A stretch of DNA of 12,602 bases. Source: Candidatus Rifleibacteriota bacterium. Its GTDB lineage: Bacteria; Riflebacteria; Ozemobacteria; Ozemobacterales; Ozemobacteraceae. Every line of letters starts with the position of its first letter. The stretch's first letter is position 1. The stretch lies in NCBI GenBank assembly GCA_017526725.1, contig JAFXRA010000265.1:1-12602 (forward strand), read 5' to 3'. Below the pieces are notes generated by a model. The model had not been told where the DNA came from. It worked only from the letters and a program-made list of their open reading frames with translations, and made no database searches. Positions 6,595 to 12,602 of this stretch are shown in pieces. Both the position numbers and the translations under genes were made by a program.

Positions 6595-6624
6595 GTGGCA
6601 AACAAAGTCTTTTGATGATAATAT
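6595..6624 (+). promoter_or_regulatory. Candidate promoter of the LCP-queA-tgt operon
   Basis: GTGGCA (6595-6600), an 18-bp spacer and TAATAT (6619-6624) lie just before the ATG at 6634. Each box matches consensus at 4 of 6 positions. TATATC at 6622-6627 is another possible -10. Either choice leaves a leader of only 0-2 nt, and no Shine-Dalgarno is present. The call is weak and rests on position. Confidence 0.3.
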
Positions 6625-6633
6625 ATCCTTAAT

Positions 6634-8592
6634 ATGGAAGATGATAACAAATTAGAGCAAGAATCTGATAATATCGAAAAATCAGAAAATGAAACCAATT
6701 CAGAAAGTAATACTGAAGTGGTAGATTCTGCTGTTTCCCAAACAGAAGAAAAGAATGAATCAGCAGAAGACTCTGGTGAAGAAGTTGTGAAAGAAGTAAA
6801 TAGTGAATTGGCAGAAGATTCTGTTGAAACTGCTGAAACAGAAGAAAAAAGCGAATTGGCAGATGATTCAGACGGGGTTGTTAAAGAAGATGAAGAGGAA
6901 GCCAAAGAAGCTGAAGTTGTAGTAGAAAACAATGAATCTGAAGAAAAAGATTATGCTGAAATAACTGAAGAAAACAAGGCTGCTGAAGAAATTACTGAAG
7001 AAGCTGAATCTGAAAATATAGAAGAAGTTGTTTCAGATGATTCGAATAAGTCAGAAAATACAGAAGAGACTGTTACTGATGATATAAATAAGTCTGAAGA
7101 TGTTGAAGAAGTTGTTGAACCAGAAGTAACAGAAGAGAAAGAAGCATCAAATGAAAATGTAGAAGATGCTGATATTACTGAAAAAGAATCTTCAGAACAG
7201 AGTATTGTAGAGGCTTCAGTTGATGAAGAATCTTCAGGTGTGAAATCAGAAGAAAGTGATATTAATAAAAATACAGATGAAGTATCTGTTGTTGAAGAAG
7301 ATTCATCTGATTCAAAATCTGAAGAAGCTGCTGTAGTAGAAAAAGAACAAATTGTTGAAGAAATAATAATTATAGAAGAAACTCAGGAAGATTCCAGTTC
7401 ATCTTCATCTAAGCCTCAGGCTGTTTTAGATGAGTTAGAAAAATTAAAAACTGTTAAAGCTCAAACAGAAACAACAGAAGTAAAGGCTGCAGAAGAAAAA
7501 GCAGAAGAAGTAAAAGCTTCAGAAGAATCTGGAAAAGAAGCTGCTGTAGCAGCACCGACTTCTCTTTCTGATTCAGATGAAACAGACGAAGCTGAAGAAG
7601 AATTTGATTTTAAGAAGGTATTTAATAAAGATTTCTGGAAATCTTTTGCTTTCGATGTTTTCTTTTTGGCTTTGTGTGTCTGGTTTACTTTTATGCTTAT
7701 TCAAAAATGGTTTTCAACAAGAGAAGTAATAATTCAGGGCACAAGTCAGGTTCATGGCTCAATTGAATCAGGTGAAAAGACTACTGTTGGCAATATAAAC
7801 ATTCTTGTGATGGGCATAGACTCTGTAGAAGGAACTCATCGTTCCGATACTATTTTTGTCTTAGGTGTTAATCCGTCTAAGAAGAAAATAATGATGCTTT
7901 CTATTCCTAGAGACACAAGGGTTATAATTGAAGAAAAGGGAAGAAAAATAAACGAAATTTTACCAAGGTATGGCGAACCTACGCTTCGCGCGATTTTGGA
8001 AGAACTCCTGAAAATAAAAATCACACGCAAGGTTGAAATCGGTTTTGAAAGCTTTATTAGTGTAATTGATGCTATTGGCGGAGTTGATATCAATATAGAA
8101 AAACCTATGCATTACGATGATAACTGGGGTAATCTTCATATTCACTTTAATCCAGGTATGAATCATTTAAACGGCCAGGATGCTCTTAGATATGTTCGTT
8201 TCAGGAAAGATGCAATGGCAGATTTAGGAAGAATCAAGCGTCAGCAGGATTTTGTAAAAGCGGTGATAAAAAAGCTTTTCAGCCCGGCAACAATTGTAAG
8301 ACTGCCTTCTATTATAGAATCGGCTTTTAAACATATAAAAACAGATTTTACTCTTCAGGAAATATTAACTTTGGCAAAAGGCTTTAATAGTTTAGACGTG
8401 AAGTTTTCAACTATGTCGCTTCCTGGTGAAGCTAGATATGTTGATAAAATCAGTTTCTTTATGCCTTATGCAGAAGAAGCAGTTTATATAGGAAATAATT
8501 ATTTTTCTGATTTGGCAATTTTAGAGATAGAAAAGGAATGCGATTTTGGCAAAGTTATTCCAAAACAGAGTAAAACAAATAGGAAAAAGTAA
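6634..8592 (+). CDS. LytR-CpsA-Psr (LCP) family protein with a long acidic N-terminal tail
   Basis: LCP enzymes transfer lipid-linked glycopolymers onto peptidoglycan or other acceptors outside the membrane. This protein has 652 aa, much longer than the usual 300-400. Residues 1-323 form a low-complexity tail made mostly of Glu, Ser, Asp, Val, Ala and Lys. It has no Arg, His, Cys or Trp, a single Tyr (Y107) and no Phe before F324. One membrane segment (338-356) follows. The LCP domain (about 388-550) has the expected residues: R403 and D405 in HRSDT, R426 and D427 in SIPRDT, and the later DALRYVRFRKD...GRIKRQQ block with R522, R524, R533 and R536. Topology should put the acidic tail in the cytoplasm and the enzyme outside. 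No Shine-Dalgarno is seen. The tail shows a 14-residue duplication (134-147 / 148-161). This is the first gene of the operon. Its natural acceptor and glycan are unknown. Confidence 0.9.
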   Translation: MEDDNKLEQESDNIEKSENETNSESNTEVVDSAVSQTEEKNESAEDSGEEVVKEVNSELAEDSVETAETEEKSELADDSDGVVKEDEEEAKEAEVVVENNESEEKDYAEITEENKAAEEITEEAESENIEEVVSDDSNKSENTEETVTDDINKSEDVEEVVEPEVTEEKEASNENVEDADITEKESSEQSIVEASVDEESSGVKSEESDINKNTDEVSVVEEDSSDSKSEEAAVVEKEQIVEEIIIIEETQEDSSSSSSKPQAVLDELEKLKTVKAQTETTEVKAAEEKAEEVKASEESGKEAAVAAPTSLSDSDETDEAEEEFDFKKVFNKDFWKSFAFDVFFLALCVWFTFMLIQKWFSTREVIIQGTSQVHGSIESGEKTTVGNINILVMGIDSVEGTHRSDTIFVLGVNPSKKKIMMLSIPRDTRVIIEEKGRKINEILPRYGEPTLRAILEELLKIKITRKVEIGFESFISVIDAIGGVDINIEKPMHYDDNWGNLHIHFNPGMNHLNGQDALRYVRFRKDAMADLGRIKRQQDFVKAVIKKLFSPATIVRLPSIIESAFKHIKTDFTLQEILTLAKGFNSLDVKFSTMSLPGEARYVDKISFFMPYAEEAVYIGNNYFSDLAILEIEKECDFGKVIPKQSKTNRKK

Positions 8593-9618
8593 ATGAAAAC
8601 AGATTTGTTTGATTATTATTTACCGCCTGAACTGATTGCTCAAACACCTTCAAAAGAACGTTCCGGTTCCAGGCTTTTAGTATATAATCGTTCTACAGGC
8701 AAGGTTGAGCATCGTCATTTCTCAGATATTTCTGAATATTTTGAGCCAGGTGACTTGCTTATAGTGAATAGTTCCAGAGTTATTCCTGCAAGAATTCATA
8801 CTGTTGAAAGTCAGTACAGCACAGCAGGTAGTGAGGTCTTCTTTATAAAAAATCTTGGTAATGGCAGATTTGAAGCAATGGTTCACCCTGGTAAGAAGTT
8901 TAAACCTGGAAAGAAACACATGCTTCCTGGTGGAACTGTGATAGAAACGGAAGAAGTTTTAGAAACAGGTTTGAGAGTGCTGAAAACCATAGATGGAAGC
9001 GACCCGGTTAGTATATTCAGAGAAAACGGTGAAATGCCTCTTCCACCTTATATTACTTCCAGAGAAAGTTCTCCGGAACGTTATCAGACTGTTTATTCAA
9101 AAGAAGAAGGCTCTGTTGCTGCTCCGACGGCAGGTTTGCATTTTGACGATAAGGTCTTTGCTGATTTGAAGGCAAAAGGAGTAAATAGAGCAGAAGTAGT
9201 TCTACACGTTGGTCTAGGAACGTTTAAACCGGTTGAAGTAGATGATTTAGACAATCATCACATGCATGAAGAAGTATTCTACGTTTCTGATGAAACAGCG
9301 AAAATGTTTAAAGAGACAAGGGCAGTGGGTAAAAAGATATGGGCTTGCGGTACAACTAGTGTCAGAACCTTAGAGTCTGCAATAGACGAAAATGGTGAAC
9401 TTAAGACTGGTTGGCAGTCTACATCTTGTTTTATAAAGCCAGGCTATGAATTTAAGGCTGTTGACCACCTTATTACTAATTTCCACTTGCCAAAATCTAC
9501 TCTGGTTGTTCTGGTTTCTGCTTTTGCAGGTCGTGAAAAGACTTTAGAATTATATCAGGAAGCGATAAAGAATAAATACCGCTTCTACTCTTTTGGGGAT
9601 TCAATGCTATTAATATGA
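8593..9618 (+). CDS. queA: S-adenosylmethionine:tRNA ribosyltransferase-isomerase
   Basis: QueA transfers and rearranges the ribosyl group of SAM onto preQ1 already in tRNA position 34, giving epoxyqueuosine. At 341 aa it has normal length. Family landmarks are the start DLFDYYLPPELIAQTP, NSSRVIPAR (59-67), APTAGLHFD (177-185), CGTTSVRTLES (252-262), and the C-terminal TNFHLPKSTL (295-304) with FGDSMLL at the end. The ATG follows the LCP stop directly with zero gap. AGGA 8 nt upstream lies inside the LCP gene, so translation is likely coupled. It overlaps tgt by 4 bp (ATGA). Confidence 0.97.
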   Translation: MKTDLFDYYLPPELIAQTPSKERSGSRLLVYNRSTGKVEHRHFSDISEYFEPGDLLIVNSSRVIPARIHTVESQYSTAGSEVFFIKNLGNGRFEAMVHPGKKFKPGKKHMLPGGTVIETEEVLETGLRVLKTIDGSDPVSIFRENGEMPLPPYITSRESSPERYQTVYSKEEGSVAAPTAGLHFDDKVFADLKAKGVNRAEVVLHVGLGTFKPVEVDDLDNHHMHEEVFYVSDETAKMFKETRAVGKKIWACGTTSVRTLESAIDENGELKTGWQSTSCFIKPGYEFKAVDHLITNFHLPKSTLVVLVSAFAGREKTLELYQEAIKNKYRFYSFGDSMLLI

Positions 9619-10757
9619 CAAATACAGAATTTTCTTTTACACTCGAATCAAAATCAGAAGAATGCTGGGGACGCACTGGTCTAATTAAAACCAGACGCGG
9701 TGAAATACAGACCCCAATATTTATGCCTGTTGGAACAATAGGTAGCGTTAAGACACTTTCGCCAGATGAAATTACTGATACAGGTGCTCAGATAATACTG
9801 GCAAATACTTACCATCTGCTGCTTAGACCAGGAACAGATGTTTTAGATCATTTTGGCGGCCTGCATAAAATGATGGCTTGGGATAAACCAATGCTGACAG
9901 ATTCGGGCGGATTTCAGGTTTTTTCCCTTAATAAACTGAATAAGATTACAGACGATGGGGTAGAGTTTGCTTCTCATATTGATGGAAAGCGATATTGGAT
10001 AAATCCGGAAGAATCTATGCGCATTCAGCGCTCAATAGGTTCTGAAATAATGATGGTTTTCGATGAATGCAGCCCTTATCCTTGTGACGAAAAGAGAGCA
10101 AAAGCTGCATTAGACCGTTCTGTAGCCTGGGCTAAGCGTTGCCGTGCAGACCACCCTCATATGAGGAATGGGCAGGCGTTATTCGGCATAGTCCAAGGTT
10201 CTATGTATATGCCTTTGAGATTGGAATCTATTAAACGCACAGAAGAAATAGGCTTCGAAGGAATGGCTATCGGTGGTTTATCTGTTGGTGAGCCTAAAGA
10301 ACTTATGCTTAAAATAATGGACGGAATGATGCCTAGTATGCCGGAGAATCTACCTAGATATCTTATGGGGGTAGGGACTCCTGAAGATTTGTTCTATGGT
10401 GTTGAACGAGGAATAGATATGTTTGACTGTGTTCACCCAACTAGAATTGCCCGTCACGCAACTGTTTTCACTAGAGATGGCCGAATAAGTCTTTTGAATG
10501 CAAAATACACTCTTGATGAATCGCCTATAGATGACAGTTGTCAATGCTACGCCTGCCGCACTTTTTCCAAAGGCTACTTAAGACATTTATTCAAAGCAAA
10601 AGAAATTTTAGGTTTAAGAATGGCAAGCTTGCATAATGTTACATTTATGGTTAATCTTATAAAAGAAATAAGACAGGCTCTTATTGAAAAGAGATTTAAC
10701 TCTTTTAAAACTGAATTTCTGGGAAGATACTTATCAGAAAAGGAGATTATTTACTAA
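9615..10757 (+). CDS. tgt: Queuine/preQ1 tRNA-guanine transglycosylase
   Basis: Bacterial Tgt swaps the guanine at the wobble position of GUN-anticodon tRNAs for preQ1, the step just before QueA. At 380 aa it has standard length. The base-recognition and general-base Asp D96 is in LTDSGGFQVFS. The nucleophile D271 is in MFDCVHPTR. The zinc site is complete, with C309, C311, C314 (CQCYAC) and H340 (SLHN). IGGLSVGE and LMGVGTPEDL are also typical. The start overlaps the queA stop by 4 bp (ATGA). The stop overlaps the next start by 1 bp (TAATG). The genes making preQ1 are not in the window, so they must be elsewhere, or preQ1 may be salvaged. Confidence 0.97.
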   Translation: MTNTEFSFTLESKSEECWGRTGLIKTRRGEIQTPIFMPVGTIGSVKTLSPDEITDTGAQIILANTYHLLLRPGTDVLDHFGGLHKMMAWDKPMLTDSGGFQVFSLNKLNKITDDGVEFASHIDGKRYWINPEESMRIQRSIGSEIMMVFDECSPYPCDEKRAKAALDRSVAWAKRCRADHPHMRNGQALFGIVQGSMYMPLRLESIKRTEEIGFEGMAIGGLSVGEPKELMLKIMDGMMPSMPENLPRYLMGVGTPEDLFYGVERGIDMFDCVHPTRIARHATVFTRDGRISLLNAKYTLDESPIDDSCQCYACRTFSKGYLRHLFKAKEILGLRMASLHNVTFMVNLIKEIRQALIEKRFNSFKTEFLGRYLSEKEIIY

Positions 10758-11302
10758 TGTTTGAACAGGAAAAACAACTCATGGATCAGGCTATTGCAGT
10801 TTATAGGAAAGGTAATGCTGAAGGAGCCGAATTAATGTTTAAAGATTTTGTTAAACAGTATCCAGACAGCAGTTTAGCAGATAATGCATGCTATAATTTG
10901 GCTAAAATAGCTTATGCCAAGGGTGATAAAACTTCTGCTTTAAGCTGGTATGAATACCTTTTGGAAAAATATCCTGACAGTGATGCTGCTTATTTTGGTA
11001 AAGATGAATATGTTGATTTGTGTGACGAAATAGGCAAAGAAGTTACTGAATTATCTGACGAATGTTATTTCAAAGGGACTGATTTGTTGAAAAAAGGCAA
11101 ATTAGAAGAAGCAGAAGCAGAGTTTAACAGACTTATAAAAGATTATCCAACCTGTGAATATGTTGACAATGCTTATTATCAATTGGGAGTAATCTGCAAG
11201 CGCCGCGGCGACAAAGAAGGTGCTAAGAAATACGCTGAAATAATTCTTACTCAGTATGCAGATACAGATGCTGCTTTACAGTGTCATACTTTGATGGAAT
11301 AA
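10757..11302 (+). CDS. Small tetratricopeptide-repeat protein
   Basis: This 181-aa protein is built from TPR-like helix pairs and probably acts as a protein-interaction scaffold. Clear repeats occupy about 9-41, 44-78, 103-135 and 139-172, each ending in a Y-P-D-S-like turn (QYPDSSLADNA, KYPDSDAA, DYPTCEYVDNA, QYADTDAA). The second half repeats the first, for example LADNACYNLAKIAYAKGD against YVDNAYYQLGVICKRRGD, so the gene seems to come from duplication of a two-TPR block. The pattern resembles TPRs of the YbgF/BamD kind. There is no signal peptide, lipobox or membrane segment, so it is probably cytoplasmic. AGGAG lies 12 nt before the ATG, and the 1-bp overlap with tgt suggests coupled translation. 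It is the last gene of the operon. Its function is unknown. Confidence 0.8.
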   Translation: MFEQEKQLMDQAIAVYRKGNAEGAELMFKDFVKQYPDSSLADNACYNLAKIAYAKGDKTSALSWYEYLLEKYPDSDAAYFGKDEYVDLCDEIGKEVTELSDECYFKGTDLLKKGKLEEAEAEFNRLIKDYPTCEYVDNAYYQLGVICKRRGDKEGAKKYAEIILTQYADTDAALQCHTLME

Positions 11303-11305
11303 ATA

Positions 11306-11342
11306 GAAAAAAACCTCTGATAAATTTATCAGAGGTTTTTTT
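11306..11342. terminator. Bidirectional intrinsic terminator
   Basis: A perfect palindrome (11312-11337) with arms AACCTCTGATAAA and TTTATCAGAGGTT has an A-run before it and a T-run after it. It closes the LCP-queA-tgt-TPR operon just after the stop at 11302 and can also stop transcription from the convergent lipoprotein gene, whose stop is at 11353. Confidence 0.93.
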
Positions 11343-11352
11343 GAGATTAATA

Positions 11353-12602
11353 TTAATGGCCTTCTAACATAACTTCTACAGGATAAATTTCCGTTCCTTC
11401 TGGTATTTTTATACCTTCCTGTAATTTACTGTTGTAACCACGGGTCATATTAACGGCTAGAACCGCAATATTATATCCTGTAATTACTCCTGATATAGTT
11501 AATTCTCCACGATAATTAACGCTGAGAACATCTGTGTAAGGCACTACATCATTGCCGCCAGCTCTAACATAAACTCTGGCAGTTTCATTTGGAATGAATG
11601 AACCTGGATCGTTATCTGAAGGCTTTGAGCTTGTTACAACAACTCTTAAATCTGATTTTATTGGTTCGATTGTAGAAAAATCTATATCTACACCAGATTT
11701 TATTCCTCCTGGGTTAGAAGAAGTTAAACTTACAGCCTGATTAATTGTTATAACATCATAGCCTCTAAGTTTGCATTTAACAGATACACTGCCGGTTGTA
11801 ACCGGAACATAAATCATATAGGTAATATTCCCTACTTTCTTTGGGGTTAGACCTTCGCCGGCTTCATCTGAAAATTTAGTGTAGGTTGCTACAACTTTAC
11901 CTGCTGCTTCAGCCCATATTGTTAAATCACCGTTACCTTCTTCTTCAAGAATATAACCTGGAACATTTCGTAAAGTTCCGCTGACGGCAATTGTAAGCGG
12001 TTCCATATTTATTGTTCCTAAATTATAGGCTGATTTACCTATTGAAACATTACCTTCATTCAAACTTTCGATGTCTGTGGTTTTAAAGGTTTTATAATTA
12101 TTCGCACTTATTGAATAAACATGGTCCCCGCCTTCTAATCCAGTCCAACCAGTATCTCTGAATGTCGCTGCTGTATCAAAGGTTTTTGATTTTCTTTCAT
12201 TATAAGGTGTTTCCTGAGTTACTGTGAAGTTGGTAATGGCACGACCTGTAACGCTGTCTATCGGATATCCTTTTAATATACCTTTGGTTCCAGAAGCAAC
12301 TTTTGTTAATTTGATCGGAGATAATGTAATAGTTTCGCCATTTGCTAAATTACATGTAATATCGCCTTCTTCAGCTCTAGCATAACCGTATTTTTCAACA
12401 TCTAATTTCCAGGCACCTTTATTGGCATCACCAAAAACAAAAGAACCGTCTCCGCCGGAATAGGTTGATTTATTTTCATTTCCATCTAAACCGCCTGTTG
12501 CTCTGACTAATACTTCTGAAATAGGTTGATTAGTATCATGGTCAATAATATAACCTTGAATGGCTCCTGTTTTTATACCAAGGGAACCGTTATCACAGCC
12601 AG
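11353..12602 (-). CDS. Probable lipoprotein with carboxypeptidase-regulatory-like domains, N-terminus cut by window edge
   Basis: The minus frame is open from the right edge to the stop at 11353, giving 415 visible residues. The in-frame TTG at 12063 is internal and is not the start. The first visible residues are GCDNGSLG, and the preceding codon ends in CT (Ala, Ser, Thr or Pro). This fits the end of a lipobox, with lipidated Cys at about 12597-12595 and a signal peptide just off the window. Next comes TGAIQGYIIDHDTNQPIS...GGDGSFVFGD, the pattern of a carboxypeptidase-regulatory-like/CnaB-type beta-sandwich. A second such unit starts near GTKGILKGYPIDSVTGR. Two weaker beta-rich segments follow (TIAVSGTLRNVPGY and DLRVVVTSSK). 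There is no catalytic motif, so a structural or binding surface protein is likely. The protein is rich in Gly, Thr and Val, with few Cys. Confidence 0.72.
   Translation of the reverse strand, partial: GCDNGSLGIKTGAIQGYIIDHDTNQPISEVLVRATGGLDGNENKSTYSGGDGSFVFGDANKGAWKLDVEKYGYARAEEGDITCNLANGETITLSPIKLTKVASGTKGILKGYPIDSVTGRAITNFTVTQETPYNERKSKTFDTAATFRDTGWTGLEGGDHVYSISANNYKTFKTTDIESLNEGNVSIGKSAYNLGTINMEPLTIAVSGTLRNVPGYILEEEGNGDLTIWAEAAGKVVATYTKFSDEAGEGLTPKKVGNITYMIYVPVTTGSVSVKCKLRGYDVITINQAVSLTSSNPGGIKSGVDIDFSTIEPIKSDLRVVVTSSKPSDNDPGSFIPNETARVYVRAGGNDVVPYTDVLSVNYRGELTISGVITGYNIAVLAVNMTRGYNSKLQEGIKIPEGTEIYPVEVMLEGH

Noticed and set aside
6548..6601. Upstream TTG start for Obg, adding 18 residues
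   Set aside because: The ATG at 6547 gives the conserved MKFVDEVTIEV start and normal length. The obg promoter itself lies inside the proposed extension.
5520..6632. Plus-strand frames opposite obg
   Set aside because: They are antisense shadows of a clear conserved gene, with no ribosome binding site or domain.
6561..6932. 123-aa Ser/Thr-rich minus-strand frame opposite the LCP gene
   Set aside because: Its Ser-rich composition is the antisense reading of the Glu-rich GAA/GAT codons in the acidic tail. It also overlaps the obg promoter.
7836..8919. Minus-strand frames opposite the LCP and queA genes
   Set aside because: They are shadows of well-supported conserved coding regions.
12061..12063. 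TTG as the real start of the right-edge gene
   Set aside because: The frame continues without a stop to the window edge, and the extra residues form a convincing carboxypeptidase-regulatory-like domain preceded by a lipobox-like Cys.

Overview
The window is bacterial, AT-rich (roughly 35-40% GC by eye) and uses the standard code. Gene starts are of two kinds. Some carry clear Shine-Dalgarno sites (GGAG or AGGAGG), and a few have none. The gene set mixes polysaccharide and cell-envelope functions (Wzz/BY-kinase, DegT-family sugar aminotransferase, LytR-CpsA-Psr protein, prepilin peptidase, carboxypeptidase-regulatory-like lipoprotein) with housekeeping genes (Obg, YqeK, QueA, Tgt). The species cannot be named from the sequence alone. 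An uncultured low-GC lineage would fit, but that is inference.

Layout. (1) 1-487, minus: a prepilin peptidase (CpaA/TadV type) cut off by the left edge. (2) 488-1115: a 628-bp gap without a gene. It holds a ~179-bp MITE-like element inserted into an older palindromic repeat, then an array of 9-bp units that inverts in its middle. (3) 1116-3116, plus: a single-gene unit for a Wzz-type chain-length/BY-kinase fusion, ended by a two-way terminator shared with the gene facing it. (4) 3159-4265 and 4362-4892, minus: a sugar-nucleotide aminotransferase and the HD-domain hydrolase YqeK. (5) 4893-5263: a second gene-free, repeat-packed gap, with hairpin-bearing tandem units, another copy of the 9-bp array in opposite orientation, and 15-bp tandem units. 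(6) 5264-6547, minus: Obg GTPase, whose promoter lies so close to its ATG that the mRNA should be leaderless. (7) 6634-11302, plus: a tight operon of an LCP protein with a very long acidic tail, queA, tgt and a small TPR protein, joined by zero-gap, 4-bp-overlap and 1-bp-overlap junctions and closed by a strong two-way terminator. (8) 11353-12602, minus: a probable lipoprotein with carboxypeptidase-regulatory-like folds. The right edge cuts it almost exactly at its lipobox.

How the genes fit together. The kinase, aminotransferase and LCP protein would serve synthesis, length control and attachment of a surface polysaccharide, although they lie in three separate transcription units. QueA and Tgt are two steps of queuosine tRNA modification. 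YqeK (Ap4A hydrolysis) and Obg (ribosome assembly/stress GTPase) are housekeeping genes often found near each other.

The least explained content is non-coding. A homologous 9-bp-phased inverted array occurs in both long intergenic gaps, once in each orientation, and each copy sits next to other palindromic repeats.
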